Below are positions 1-8,326 of a stretch of 64,000 nucleotides of DNA, one piece after another (the stretch's first letter is position 1; the number at the start of each line of letters is the position of its first letter). The translations under genes were made by a program, and so were the position numbers. Source of the DNA: Serratia proteamaculans (GTDB lineage: Bacteria; Pseudomonadota; Gammaproteobacteria; Enterobacterales; Enterobacteriaceae); assembly GCF_008830365.1 (NCBI RefSeq), contig NZ_WBKI01000001.1, positions 124,001 through 188,000 on the forward strand, in the 5' to 3' direction. The notes under the pieces are model-generated. The model did no database searches. It was not told where the DNA came from and worked only from the letters and a program-made list of their open reading frames with translations.

Positions 1-288
1 GACAGTGGTGATTTACCTTCATTATCAGATGATTGTGACAGGTTGAGAAACCTTTCTGATGTCGGTGATTCATTTGGCTATGGCCGCACTCGCTTTTATC
101 AATGGTGCCGAGGGCGCGGTTTTCTTACCCTTATGAATGCACCTTCTACGGAGATGATTAACGCCGGTTATATGGTGACGGCGCTGTCAGAAAACGGCTA
201 CTCGCGGGTCTATGTGACTGAGGATGGCTTTAACTATGTGGGCAGTGTATTTCGTGATGACATCAAAAAACGCATGGTTAAGCTTTAA
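1..288 (+). CDS. Phage antirepressor-like protein, C-terminal part (5' end outside window)
   Basis: The reading frame is open from the first base and stops at 288, so only the last 95 codons are seen. The stretch GRTRFYQWCRGRGFL followed by INAGYMV resembles the C-terminal KilAC-type domain of phage antirepressors, in which a short helical unit with a (G)RxxxFxWLR-like core precedes a YxxAGYF-like motif. The next gene is 230 bases away and is chromosomal, so this may be the edge of a prophage or a phage remnant lying to the left. A TTG at 43 could start a shorter product, but no ribosome site supports it. The family call is by motif memory only. Nothing else phage-like is visible in the window. 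Confidence 0.5.
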   Translation, partial: DSGDLPSLSDDCDRLRNLSDVGDSFGYGRTRFYQWCRGRGFLTLMNAPSTEMINAGYMVTALSENGYSRVYVTEDGFNYVGSVFRDDIKKRMVKL

Positions 289-352
289 GAAATCATAAAA
301 ATCTTACTCATTTCAATACGCTAACCACAGAATCTTCTTATGGTGGTCGGTT

Positions 353-373
353 GCCTTGCCTGACAGGCAAGGC
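353..373. repeat. 8-bp perfect inverted repeat
   Basis: GCCTTGCC (353-360) and GGCAAGGC (366-373) flank a 5-base loop, just after the antirepressor-like gene. There is no T-run on either side, so it is a hairpin rather than a clear terminator. It may end the upstream transcript or be a remnant of a mobile-element boundary. Confidence 0.4.
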
Positions 374-517
374 GGTCGGCACCGAGGTATTGTCACCTCC
401 CTGAATTTCTCCAGCTCACTGGAAGTTATCCTAATTTTTCATTGATGATGTCCCGACGCTACAGTCAGTGGCAGTTATCTTGCTAGTATGAGGATGGGTT
501 TATTTCAGGAGTTCAGG

Positions 518-949
518 ATGAAGCATTATGCCGCGTTACTCGTTACCACCGTGCTGTTGTCTGGCTGTGCCACTCAGGCGGTTCCCTTACAGCAGGCTGA
601 ATCACCGCCTCCAAGCCGGTTGATGCTATATCAGAATGTACCGCAAACGCCTTTTGCCACGTTGGTGGTGGTGCGTGACAGTGGGATGCTGGCAGGAAGT
701 TGCCGGACCGGGGTTTATATCAACGGAGAGTTTGCCGCATCGCTGGCATCCGAAGAAAAGGCCGAGTTCCGGGTGCCAGTAGGCAATAATGAAATTAGCA
801 TTGGGCAGGATATGATCGAAAACAGTCTGTGCATTTGGCGTGATACCAGCGGGCGCTTGCCAATGACGCTGCGCGCCGGCGAGAGCCGCTATTTCCGCAT
901 TGCGGGTGATATGCAGCGCGGCTTTGTGTTGCAGGCCGGTAAGCCGTAA
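518..949 (+). CDS. Small predicted lipoprotein of unknown function
   Basis: The 143-residue product starts with a lipoprotein signal: MKHY, a hydrophobic stretch and the lipobox LLSGC with Cys17 as the lipidated residue. An in-frame ATG at 488 exists, but the ATG at 518 has an AGGA about seven bases upstream and gives the proper signal peptide, so 518 is chosen. The mature part is about 125 residues with no recognised catalytic motif. It has a Pro-rich start and two further cysteines (in GSCRTG and NSLCIW) that could pair in the periplasm. It sits alone, convergent with the GlpM-like gene 16 bases away. It resembles small enterobacterial envelope lipoproteins in general layout, but I cannot name a family. 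Confidence 0.8.
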   Translation: MKHYAALLVTTVLLSGCATQAVPLQQAESPPPSRLMLYQNVPQTPFATLVVVRDSGMLAGSCRTGVYINGEFAASLASEEKAEFRVPVGNNEISIGQDMIENSLCIWRDTSGRLPMTLRAGESRYFRIAGDMQRGFVLQAGKP

Positions 950-965
950 TTCAGGCGGGGCGCAA

Positions 966-1307
966 TCAACGCCCTTGCCACCATCCCCATAGCGTAATCA
1001 AGAGCCACGCCGCGGCAATCCAGCACAACACTGCGGCCGCCAACGCCCAGGACAATCTCATGCTGTTGATAAAGAAATACAGCGAGATCAGATACACCAG
1101 GTAAGGCAAAACGGCCCACATACCGAAAATCAGCGTGGTTCTCAGTGCCTCTATTGAACGTTCGCTGCCGACAATGTAATGGGCGATCAGGGCAAACGTT
1201 GGGAACAGAGGGACCAGGCCGGCGATATAGTAACTGCGGCTTTTGGCAAGCAGACCGATTAATACCACCACCAATGCGCCGATCAGTGCTTTAACGAGGA
1301 TGCCCAT
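966..1307 (-). CDS. glpM: GlpM family inner-membrane protein
   Basis: This 113-residue, very hydrophobic protein has about four membrane segments. It begins MGILVKALIGALVVVLIG, followed by the loop AKSRSYYIAGLVPLFPTFALIAHY that is typical of the GlpM family. GlpM was linked genetically to alginate production in Pseudomonas, but its biochemical role is not established. The open frame extends upstream to 1361, but the internal ATG at 1307 gives the family's usual N-terminus and length (about 110 residues). The gene is convergent with the small lipoprotein gene. Confidence 0.8.
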   Translation of the reverse strand: MGILVKALIGALVVVLIGLLAKSRSYYIAGLVPLFPTFALIAHYIVGSERSIEALRTTLIFGMWAVLPYLVYLISLYFFINSMRLSWALAAAVLCWIAAAWLLITLWGWWQGR

Positions 1308-1424
1308 AGTGCTCTCTGGCGTAAATAAAAATACATTGCCTGAAATAACCCGTGGGTTCAATGACTCGGGAGGGACTGCTGAGGAAACGGGCCTGCAATG
1401 ACGGCAGGCCGGAAGGGCGACAGA

Positions 1425-1649
1425 TTATTGACGGTAAGCGTGCTTAATCTGTTGGATGCTGTTTTTAAAGATTTCGGCCTGGGCCGGATCTTCAATCTGT
1501 GCGATAAAGCGTTCCATGTTGATAATGACTTTCCCGGCATCGGCCTGACCGATCGATTTCAGGATCAGCGTCAGTGTGGCTTTAAGGCAGGCAACTTCTG
1601 TCGCCAGCATTTCCGGGTTTGCAGACGTAGTGAAATCAACGTTGCTCAT
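1425..1649 (-). CDS. yecF: YecF-like DUF2594 family protein
   Basis: This 74-residue, probably cytoplasmic helical protein begins MSNVDFTTSANPEMLATEV. It contains the conserved middle CLKATLTLILKSIGQADAGKV and ends in KHAYRQ. It matches my memory of the small enterobacterial YecF (DUF2594) family. In E. coli yecF lies beside uvrY, as it does here, which supports the call. The frame is open to 1724, but the ATG at 1649 is preceded by an AGGAGA and gives the family length. No function is known. Confidence 0.8.
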   Translation of the reverse strand: MSNVDFTTSANPEMLATEVACLKATLTLILKSIGQADAGKVIINMERFIAQIEDPAQAEIFKNSIQQIKHAYRQ

Positions 1650-2414
1650 TTTCTCTCCTGATTTTTGAGGCCGAAGCCTGAAGCAATGTACATTTTTATG
1701 CGCACCCACACCGATGTCATTCACTCGGACCTGCAGATGCGTATTTAACTGGGCGCGGAGTATAGCATAGCATGCAGATATCCACCTGCACTGATAGCGC
1801 TGGATCGGGGGCCGTGGTGGTTAACCTGGTATCTATCCGGGGTTTCACCGATTTCACATTATAGTGCATACTCACTATTGATTAATTAATCAGCTTGCCA
1901 AACAATACCGCCAGGTTATTTTTTCTGTGTTAATAAGTATTTGTCCGCCTGCTTATTGTTTACTTGTTCCGATTATTTAAATGATCAACATTAGCCCCTT
2001 GCCTGACGTTACACGGACGCGGGTTGAATAATTTCTTTTGCAATGGATTTAGCCCTGTGAGATAAAGGCAAAGTTACCATATTGTTTTGTTTCAATGGAT
2101 TACACTTACATTGAGTGGCATTGCTATTATTTGTGTTGCGATTGCTTACACTGATTTTACCTGCGGTTTAGGGTAGACGCACTATCATGAGGTCAGGACT
2201 GCACATGGTAATATTTCCATCGTCGGCTTTTCCTCTGCAATCCATGGTTTTATCGGGCTGCATTGAGCGGCTAAAATTCAAAAATCAGGCCCATTCCGCA
2301 AAGTTAATCGGGAGTAAGTATTAATCTGTGTTCATTCTTGTCTGAAAAACAAGTAATATCTCAGGCTATAACAGAGGCTGATTGCGTTACTCCCTTCTTT
2401 TTGGAGATTTTTCC
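1650..2414. other. Long yecF-uvrY intergenic region (about 765 bases) with a 14-bp palindrome
   Basis: There is no convincing gene here. The region is AT-rich and must hold the promoters of the divergent genes yecF and uvrY. A perfect palindrome, TGATTAATTAATCA, lies at 1879-1892. It is a candidate operator, but I cannot assign a regulator. The E. coli space between these genes is much shorter. Confidence 0.5.
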
Positions 2415-3071
2415 TTGATTAGCGTTCTTCTTGTTGATGACCACGAACTGGTGCGCGCAGGGATACGACGCATTCTTGAAGATATCAAAGGTATAAAAGT
2501 TGTCGGGGAGGCCCAGTGCGGTGAAGACGCCGTGAAATGGTGCCGTGGCAATGCTGTAGATATCGTTCTTATGGATATGAACATGCCGGGTATTGGCGGG
2601 CTGGAAGCCACGCGCAAGATTGTGCGTTATGCGCCCGACGTGAAAGTTATCATGCTGACTATTCATACCGAGAACCCATTGCCTGCCAAGGTGATGCAGG
2701 CTGGGGCCGCGGGCTACCTGAGTAAGGGCGCTGCACCACAGGATGTGGTCAATGCCATTCGTGCGGTACAGGCCGGACAGCGCTATATCGCGTCCGATAT
2801 TGCCCAGCAAATGGCGTTGAGTCAGTTGGAGCCGCAGACGGAAACGCCGTTTAGCTGCCTTTCTGAGCGCGAGCTGCAGATTATGCTGATGATCACCAAA
2901 GGTAAAAAGGTTAACGAGATCTCGGAACAACTGAGTCTCAGCCCTAAAACGGTGAACAGTTATCGCTACCGTATGTTCAGCAAGCTGAATATCAGCGGTG
3001 ATGTTGAATTGACCCACCTGGCTATCCGACACGGATTGTTCAATGCGGAGACGTTGTTAAGCAGTGAGTGA
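2415..3071 (+). CDS. uvrY: Response regulator UvrY (BarA/UvrY, GacA homologue)
   Basis: UvrY is the cytoplasmic response regulator of the BarA/UvrY two-component system, which activates the Csr small RNAs and so controls carbon storage, motility and virulence traits. The 218-residue product has a receiver domain at the N-terminus (VDDH at 8-10, phosphoacceptor Asp54 in VLMDMNMPG, Lys in YLSKG). A LuxR-type helix-turn-helix lies near residues 145-205 ([22 protein letters not shown]). The start chosen is TTG at 2415, with GGAG eight bases upstream, because this gives exactly the E. coli length. A longer frame from 2382 lacks such support. The stop overlaps the GTG start of uvrC by eight bases, so the two are translationally coupled. 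Confidence 0.97.
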   Translation: MISVLLVDDHELVRAGIRRILEDIKGIKVVGEAQCGEDAVKWCRGNAVDIVLMDMNMPGIGGLEATRKIVRYAPDVKVIMLTIHTENPLPAKVMQAGAAGYLSKGAAPQDVVNAIRAVQAGQRYIASDIAQQMALSQLEPQTETPFSCLSERELQIMLMITKGKKVNEISEQLSLSPKTVNSYRYRMFSKLNISGDVELTHLAIRHGLFNAETLLSSE

Positions 3072-4896
3072 CCGTTTTGATGCCAAAGCATTTCTAAGCA
3101 CCGTAACCAGCCAGCCTGGCGTCTACAGAATGTACGACGCTACTGGCACGGTTATCTACGTCGGTAAAGCCAAAGATCTGAAAAAACGCCTCGCCAGTTA
3201 CTTCCGCCAGCAGGTGGGTAGCCGTAAAACTGAGACGCTGGTTAAGAATATCGCTCAAATAGACGTAACTGTTACGCATACCGAAACAGAGGCGCTATTA
3301 CTGGAACATAACTACATAAAGTTATACCAGCCGCGATACAATGTTCTTTTGCGAGACGATAAATCTTATCCGCTGATTTTCCTCAGTGCGGACAGCCACC
3401 CACGGCTGGCCGTACATCGTGGTGCCAAACACGCCAAGGGGGAGTATTTTGGCCCATTCCCCAATTCCTATGCCGTGCGTGAGACGCTGGCGCTGCTGCA
3501 GAAACTGTTTCCGATACGCCAGTGTGAGAACAGCGTGTACCGCAACCGCTCGCGCCCCTGTTTGCAATACCAGATCGGTCGTTGCCTGGGGCCCTGTGTC
3601 GCCGGGTTGGTGAGTGAAGATGAGTATCGTCAGCAGGTGGATTATGTGCGCCTGTTTCTGTCCGGCAAGGATCAACAGGTACTGCATCAGTTGATTGAAC
3701 GGATGGAAAACGCCAGCAAGGCATTGAACTTTGAAGAGGCCGCGCGGATACGCGATCAGATCCAGGCAGTACGCAGAGTGACGGAACGTCAGTTCGTGTC
3801 CGGTAACAGCGACGATCTGGATGTGATCGGCGTGGCATTCGAGTCTGGCATGGCCTGCCTGCACGTATTGTTTATTCGCCAGGGTAAAGTGTTGGGCAGC
3901 CGCAGCTACTTCCCCAAAGTGCCGGGCGGCACCGAAATGAGCGAAGTGGTACAGACATTTGTCGGTCAGTTCTATCTACAGGGTAGCCAGATGCGTACCT
4001 TGCCGGCAGAAATCCTGTTGGACTTCACATTGCCGGAGAAAGACCTGTTGGCCGAGTCGCTCTCTGAACTGGCCGGTCGTAAAATCCAGATCCAGAGCAA
4101 ACCGCGAGGGGATCGCGCACGCTACCTTAAACTGGCGCGTACCAACGCAGCGACTGCCTTGACCACCAAGCTTTCTCAGCAGTCGACCATTCATCAGCGA
4201 TTGGCAGAATTGACGAAGGTACTAAATCTTTCCGAGATTAACCGCATGGAGTGCTTCGATATCAGCCATACAATGGGTGAGCAAACCGTCGCTTCTTGCG
4301 TGGTATTTGACGCGAATGGGCCGCTGCGTTCTGAGTATCGGCGCTATAATATCACCGGCATTACACCGGGGGATGACTATGCGGCGATGGCGCAAGTGTT
4401 GAAACGCCGCTATGGTAAGGCTCTGGAAGAGAAAAAAATCCCCGACGTTATCTTCATTGATGGCGGTAAAGGGCAGCTAGGTATGGCGATTGATGTGTTT
4501 AATTCGCTGAACGTGAGCTGGGATAAAAACAAGCCCTTGCTGATTGGCATCGCCAAAGGCGCTGACCGCAAAGCCGGGTTGGAGACGTTGTTCTTTGTGC
4601 CGGAAGGTGAGGGCATTGCCCTGCCGTCGGACTCACCGGCGCTGCATCTGATCCAGCATATCCGCGATGATTCGCATAACCACGCGATCACCGGGCACCG
4701 TCAGAGAAGAGCAAAAGTAAGAAATACCAGCGCGTTGGAACTGATCGACGGCGTTGGACCAAAACGGCGACAGGTGCTGTTGAAGTATATGGGCGGACTT
4801 CAACCATTATTGAACGCCAGCGTTGAGGAAATTGCAAAAGTGCCGGGTATTTCACAAGCATTGGCAGAAAAGATCTACAATGCATTGAAACACTGA
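3064..4896 (+). CDS. uvrC: UvrABC excinuclease subunit C
   Basis: UvrC makes both incisions in nucleotide excision repair after UvrAB finds the lesion. The 610-residue protein has the E. coli length. It carries the N-terminal GIY-YIG nuclease ([21 protein letters not shown]), a Cys-rich stretch ([13 protein letters not shown]), and a UVR domain around residues 204-239 that binds UvrB ([11 protein letters not shown]). The C-terminal RNase H-like endonuclease contains [14 protein letters not shown], and helix-hairpin-helix repeats close the protein ([17 protein letters not shown]). The start is GTG inside the end of uvrY, as in E. coli, where the two genes are also co-transcribed. Confidence 0.98.
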   Translation: MSDRFDAKAFLSTVTSQPGVYRMYDATGTVIYVGKAKDLKKRLASYFRQQVGSRKTETLVKNIAQIDVTVTHTETEALLLEHNYIKLYQPRYNVLLRDDKSYPLIFLSADSHPRLAVHRGAKHAKGEYFGPFPNSYAVRETLALLQKLFPIRQCENSVYRNRSRPCLQYQIGRCLGPCVAGLVSEDEYRQQVDYVRLFLSGKDQQVLHQLIERMENASKALNFEEAARIRDQIQAVRRVTERQFVSGNSDDLDVIGVAFESGMACLHVLFIRQGKVLGSRSYFPKVPGGTEMSEVVQTFVGQFYLQGSQMRTLPAEILLDFTLPEKDLLAESLSELAGRKIQIQSKPRGDRARYLKLARTNAATALTTKLSQQSTIHQRLAELTKVLNLSEINRMECFDISHTMGEQTVASCVVFDANGPLRSEYRRYNITGITPGDDYAAMAQVLKRRYGKALEEKKIPDVIFIDGGKGQLGMAIDVFNSLNVSWDKNKPLLIGIAKGADRKAGLETLFFVPEGEGIALPSDSPALHLIQHIRDDSHNHAITGHRQRRAKVRNTSALELIDGVGPKRRQVLLKYMGGLQPLLNASVEEIAKVPGISQALAEKIYNALKH

Positions 4897-4954
4897 GGGC
4901 AATGTAGCAACATACTCTTAATTCCCACTCCAGCCAGATAGTTACCGTAGCATT

Positions 4955-5503
4955 ATGCAATTGAATATACCGACTTGGCTTACTCTGTTTCGCGTAGTTC
5001 TGATCCCATTCTTTGTTCTGGCATTTTATCTGCCGTTCACCTGGGCTCCGATGGTTTGCGCCGTCATCTTTGTGTTTGCTGCCATAACCGACTGGTTTGA
5101 TGGTTTCCTCGCCCGTCGCTGGAAGCAAACTACCCGTTTTGGGGCGTTCCTCGACCCGGTGGCGGACAAGGTGATGGTGGCGGTGGCGCTGGTACTGGTG
5201 GCAGAACACTACCATGTCTGGTGGATTACCCTGCCTGCGGCGACCATGATTGCCCGTGAAATTATCATCTCGTCACTGCGTGAGTGGATGGCGGAGATCG
5301 GTAAGCGCAGCAGCGTGGCGGTGTCCTGGATTGGCAAAGTGAAAACCATGGCGCAAATGATGTCGCTGGTCGGGTTATTGTGGCGCCCGGACCGGACCGT
5401 TGAGTATGTGTCCTTTGGTTTGTTGTACATCGCGGCGGTGCTGACTTTCTGGTCAATGTTCCAATATTTGAACGCTGCCCGCAAAGATTTGCTGGAACCC
5501 TGA
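4955..5503 (+). CDS. pgsA: Phosphatidylglycerophosphate synthase PgsA
   Basis: PgsA transfers phosphatidyl from CDP-diacylglycerol to glycerol-3-phosphate, the committed step to phosphatidylglycerol and cardiolipin, in the inner membrane. The 182-residue protein shows the CDP-alcohol phosphatidyltransferase signature with its four aspartates: [11 protein letters not shown], then [11 protein letters not shown]. Several membrane segments follow. It lies 58 bases after uvrC in the same order as E. coli (uvrY-uvrC-pgsA-glyW). Confidence 0.98.
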   Translation: MQLNIPTWLTLFRVVLIPFFVLAFYLPFTWAPMVCAVIFVFAAITDWFDGFLARRWKQTTRFGAFLDPVADKVMVAVALVLVAEHYHVWWITLPAATMIAREIIISSLREWMAEIGKRSSVAVSWIGKVKTMAQMMSLVGLLWRPDRTVEYVSFGLLYIAAVLTFWSMFQYLNAARKDLLEP

Positions 5504-5531
5504 TCAAAGCGCTGCAAAAATCGTCAAACAA

Positions 5532-5567
5532 ACGTAATGAGCCAACAATTTTATTGACTCATTACGT
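5532..5567. repeat. Strong inverted repeat between pgsA and the tRNA cluster
   Basis: ACGTAATGAG (5532-5541) is the exact complement of CTCATTACGT (5558-5567), and a further CAA/TTG pair lies inside the loop. The hairpin follows pgsA by about 30 bases. No T-run follows, so it may be an mRNA 3'-end stabiliser or a processing site between pgsA and the tRNAs rather than a simple terminator. Confidence 0.55.
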
Positions 5568-5648
5568 CAGGTAAGTAGAATGCATCGCATCAGACGGCAG
5601 CAGTGATTTGCCGAAAGATAGCAAAAAAATCAGTAAGTTCTGATTAAT

Positions 5649-5724
<76 letters not shown>

Positions 5725-5781
5725 AATTTAATAAAGCTGGTGTTTTACGAGCTTTAGCCTGTAAAAGGCAAATAGAATTTA

Positions 5782-5855
5782 GGCGCGTTAACAAAGCGGT
5801 TATGTAGCGGATTGCAAATCCGTCTAGTCCGGTTCGACTCCGGAACGCGCCTCCA
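5782..5855 (+). tRNA. cysT: tRNA-Cys (anticodon GCA)
   Basis: A 74-base tRNA with CCA encoded. The acceptor is GGCGCGT/ACGCGCC, the anticodon loop is ATTGCAAAT with anticodon GCA, and the T-arm contains GGTTCGACTCC. It lies 57 bases after tRNA-Gly and is presumably cut from the same precursor. Confidence 0.98.
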
Positions 5856-5865
5856 ATTTTCCCGA

Positions 5866-5951
5866 GCCCGGGTGGTGAAATCGGTAGACACAAGGGATTT
5901 AAAATCCCTCGGCTTATGGCTGTGCGGGTTCAAGTCCCGCCCCGGGTACCA
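5866..5951 (+). tRNA. leuZ: tRNA-Leu (anticodon TAA)
   Basis: An 86-base type II tRNA with a long variable arm (CGGCTTATGGCTG) and CCA encoded. The anticodon loop GATTTAAAATC carries anticodon TAA, and the acceptor is GCCCGGG/CCCGGGT. It sits ten bases after tRNA-Cys. Confidence 0.98.
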
Positions 5952-5998
5952 GGAAAATAAATTCAAGAATAACAAAGCAATAAGTAGTAATGTCGTAG

Positions 5999-6019
5999 CC
6001 GCCGTGAGGCGGTTTTTTT
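5999..6019 (+). terminator. Rho-independent terminator of the tRNA operon
   Basis: CCGCC, loop GTGA, GGCGG, then seven Ts. It lies 47 bases after leuZ. Confidence 0.9.
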
Positions 6020-6130
6020 GTTTCTGACACCCGCTTTGCCATACCCTCCTGATATCCCTTTACCCTATTCAAACGCCAAATAATTTCCTGACGGTCAAAC
6101 GACAATCATCAATCGGGCCTGGCGGAAATA

Positions 6131-6148
6131 CCCGGCCGTTGAGCCGGG
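6131..6148 (-). terminator. Possible hairpin ending the YmgB-like transcript
   Basis: CCCGGC (6131-6136) pairs with GCCGGG (6143-6148). Read on the minus strand it is followed only by TATTTCC, so the U-tract is weak. It is the first stable hairpin downstream of the minus-strand genes ending at 6306 and 6211. Confidence 0.35.
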
Positions 6149-6210
6149 GTTGTGTCTATCTGTTTTTCCTCAAAGTCTTGACCACTCATGGTAGATGCCG
6201 AACGGCGGTG

Positions 6211-6297
6211 CTATATCCCCGCGCTACAGTTCGCCACCCACATCATGGTTACCACGGCGGCAATGGAGATAATGGTACATAGATCCGATTTGCGCAT
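6211..6297 (-). CDS. 28-residue putative small membrane protein
   Basis: An ATG at 6297 opens a 28-codon frame ending at 6211. The product has one hydrophobic segment (IISIAAVVTMMWVA) and a charged N-terminus (MRKSD). AAGGGA lies five bases upstream of the ATG, and the frame begins eight bases after the stop of the YmgB-like gene, so translational coupling is plausible. I do not recognise it. Small membrane proteins encoded next to YmgB/YcgZ-type connectors are known in E. coli, which makes expression credible but not shown. Confidence 0.4.
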   Translation of the reverse strand: MRKSDLCTIISIAAVVTMMWVANCSAGI

Positions 6298-6305
6298 GTA
6301 GTCCC

Positions 6306-6536
6306 TTAGCGGCCAGTGACGCCAATGACTTCGATAGCCGCTCGGTGCAGCTTTTGGCCGTAGTCATCGGGTTGTCTTTCGATCTCTTTGATCAGATAAG
6401 CGAGAATGTTTTGCTTGCTGATGGGTTGATTGGCGGAGAGCACCTGAATAATGCCCTTACCGAGCAAGTTGTAGATTTGTTCACGGTACGTCTCGATATC
6501 TTTATCGTTGAGACCGTAAAGGGTGTAATCGATCAT
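6306..6536 (-). CDS. YmgB/AriR-like small regulatory protein
   Basis: This 76-residue helical protein has the core LLGKGIIQVLSANQPISKQN followed by ILAYLIKEIERQ. That layout resembles the biofilm and acid-resistance connector proteins of the YmgB/AriR family: a helix with LG.AV..IL, a turn of the type N/SKxxI, then a helix with LIxxLE. In E. coli these act on the Rcs phosphorelay. The single ATG at 6536 is fixed by an in-frame stop just upstream, and its ribosome site is weak. The family call rests on pattern and length only. Confidence 0.55.
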   Translation of the reverse strand: MIDYTLYGLNDKDIETYREQIYNLLGKGIIQVLSANQPISKQNILAYLIKEIERQPDDYGQKLHRAAIEVIGVTGR

Positions 6537-6565
6537 GGAATTTTACCGCTGATGAAATTTAAAGC

Positions 6566-6581
6566 GCCAGCCGAAGCTGGC
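6566..6581. repeat. Short inverted repeat upstream of the YmgB-like gene
   Basis: GCCAGC, loop CGAA, GCTGGC. It lies 30 bases 5' of the YmgB-like start on its template, so it would form in the leader of that mRNA if transcription starts further upstream. Confidence 0.35.
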
Positions 6582-6780
6582 AGAGAAGCCATATAAAAAA
6601 TAAAATCGTGCAAATTCCACTTAGGGAGATATCCAGGTGGCAGGTTAACGATAGCGTAGTAAGAATATTCCTATCAATAGGCAGCGGCAATCTGGATGGC
6701 TAATTAGGAAAATCCTCAGGCCGTTGCCTTGGCCTGGCGGGCAGATCCTGAGGAAACCTGAACGGTGCGGCAGTGCGGAT

Positions 6781-7923
6781 TTAATCTTCTGTTTGTGCGC
6801 CCAAACTCTCGGGCAGCAGCTGTGCCAGCAGCAGGTCCAGAGTCAGCATCAGCCCGTAGCGAGCAGCGCTGCCGCCGCTGAGCGGCAATACCTTATCGGC
6901 CAGCGTCGCCAGCGTGCTACCTACCGGGGTCAGGGCGATGCGATAAGCCCCAGTGGCGCCAGCCAGCCTGGCGGCATTGAGCAAATCGGTATTTTCCCCA
7001 CTCATCGACAGCAGTATCACGCACTGTTGTGCGCTCAGAGTAGAGGCGGTCATGCGCATCAGTGCTGCATCCTGGCAGGCAAAGGCAGGGTAACCCAAAC
7101 CCACCAGGCGTTGTTGCAGCTCGTTGACGTACAGCGCCATGCTGTTTACGCCAAAAATATGCACACTTTTGGACTGGCTCACCTGTTGGCTGGCGTCGAT
7201 TAACGCCGAATGCTCTACCTGTTGCAGCTGTTGATGCAGCGTAGTCTCCACGTCGTTGACGCGTTGCAGCCACAAACGAGGAGGCCCATTGGGCGTGGAT
7301 TGGGTGCTCAAATAGCGTGAGCCACTGACGCTGGCTTGCGCCAGCTTCATACGCAGATCGCGAATATCATCACAACCGATGGTTTTGGCGAAGCGGGTGA
7401 TGGTCGCCGGACTGACCCCAGCCTGACTGGCCAGCAGCTCTATAGTGGCGGAAGAGGCGAAGGCGATATCGTCCAGAATGGTCTGTGCGACCTTGGCTTC
7501 CTGCTGACTGAATTGGTTTTGCCGCGCGCGGATCTGATAGACGATGTCGCCGATATCTTCACAGCCGATGGATTTGGCAAAGCGACTCAAAGTCGTGGGG
7601 CTGACGCCGGGCAGCTTGCCAATACCGGCGGCTGAGGCGAATGCGATATCCATGCCGCCCAGCACGGGTTGTGCTACTGCTGCCGGCTGGTTTGCCGGCA
7701 CAGGTTGGGTACGCATCAGCGAGATAAAGTCGTTAAGATCCTGGCAGCCCAGGGTTTTAGCAAAATGAGCGACGATCTCGGTACTGACGCCGGCTCGCTC
7801 CGCCAACTGTTCAATGGTCGCCGTTGAAGTGAAGCTGAGGTTGTCCAGGATAGTCCTGGCAATTTTCGCCTCCTGGCGGCTGAACGGACTCTGGCGAAAC
7901 TGAATGTGGTAAACGAGATCCAT
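6781..7923 (-). CDS. RpiR/MurR-family regulator with duplicated N-terminal DNA-binding domains and SIS domain
   Basis: RpiR proteins bind DNA with an N-terminal helix-turn-helix and sense phosphosugars with a C-terminal SIS domain. They are usually about 280-300 residues, but this one has 380. The extra length is internal repetition. Unit 1 spans residues 4-71 (FSRQEAKIARTIL, AGVSTEIVAHFAKTLGC). A shortened unit 2 covers about 91-131 (GVSPTTLSRFAKSIGC). A full unit 3 covers about 128-196 (FSQQEAKVAQTIL, AGVSPATITRFAKTIGC). Compared with unit 3, unit 2 lacks three residues in the first HTH helix and so may be degenerate. The SIS domain lies around 235-370 (SVHIFGVNSMAL, LLSMSGENTDLL). The gene is divergent from the PTS operon starting at 8327, which it probably controls. 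Confidence 0.9.
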   Translation of the reverse strand: MDLVYHIQFRQSPFSRQEAKIARTILDNLSFTSTATIEQLAERAGVSTEIVAHFAKTLGCQDLNDFISLMRTQPVPANQPAAVAQPVLGGMDIAFASAAGIGKLPGVSPTTLSRFAKSIGCEDIGDIVYQIRARQNQFSQQEAKVAQTILDDIAFASSATIELLASQAGVSPATITRFAKTIGCDDIRDLRMKLAQASVSGSRYLSTQSTPNGPPRLWLQRVNDVETTLHQQLQQVEHSALIDASQQVSQSKSVHIFGVNSMALYVNELQQRLVGLGYPAFACQDAALMRMTASTLSAQQCVILLSMSGENTDLLNAARLAGATGAYRIALTPVGSTLATLADKVLPLSGGSAARYGLMLTLDLLLAQLLPESLGAQTED

Positions 7924-8020
7924 GACTGCAGTGTCCCTTCTGTTATGCCAACCGGCACCTGTGCTTCAAGCTAGCCTGTTTTTCGCACGGCATAAAGCGA
8001 TAACCCGCAGAATAAACCAA

Positions 8021-8035
8021 TGAAAATAATTTTCA
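8021..8035. promoter_or_regulatory. Candidate RpiR-type operator 1
   Basis: TGAAAATAATTTTCA is a perfect palindrome around a central A. It lies 98 bases upstream of the RpiR-type start, on the regulator's side of the gap. A copy with one change lies at 8167. The assignment to the neighbouring regulator is inference. Confidence 0.55.
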
Positions 8036-8166
8036 ATATGCCCTGTGGGAAAACACGACGTTGCTCTCAATGTTTATTCGCTGGTTACTTATCCTGCTGT
8101 TTTTAAACGCTAAAACTCTAAATTGAAATTTTTATTCGGGCATAACTCGATCGTCGATCACAGTGT

Positions 8167-8181
8167 TGAAAAAAATTTTCA
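8167..8181. promoter_or_regulatory. Candidate RpiR-type operator 2
   Basis: TGAAAAAAATTTTCA differs from the site at 8021 in one base and is palindromic except for one position. It lies about 145 bases upstream of the PTS IIB start. Confidence 0.55.
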
Positions 8182-8326
8182 TTGAGATTTTTATATAACG
8201 TTATGTTTTTAAACAATTAAATAAAAATCATAATCAAATCGTATGGATCTAAGGTATTTACAAGCGTGTTACATAGCTGTTTTATATTTGAACAGCCGTG
8301 GTGGCTAACAACCGGGACACTGAAAA

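Larger units (their letters stand above)
7924..8326. promoter_or_regulatory. Divergent promoter region between rpiR-type gene and PTS operon
   Basis: This is about 400 bases of very AT-rich sequence with no gene. It contains two matching 15-base palindromes (8021 and 8167, listed separately) and a 10-base palindrome ATAACGTTAT at 8195-8204. A lone GATCACA at about 8155-8161 resembles one half of a CRP site, but the other half does not match. Confidence 0.6.

Noticed and set aside
8140-8161. CRP site in the PTS promoter region
   Set aside because: Only one half-site (GATCACA) matches; the opposite half does not.
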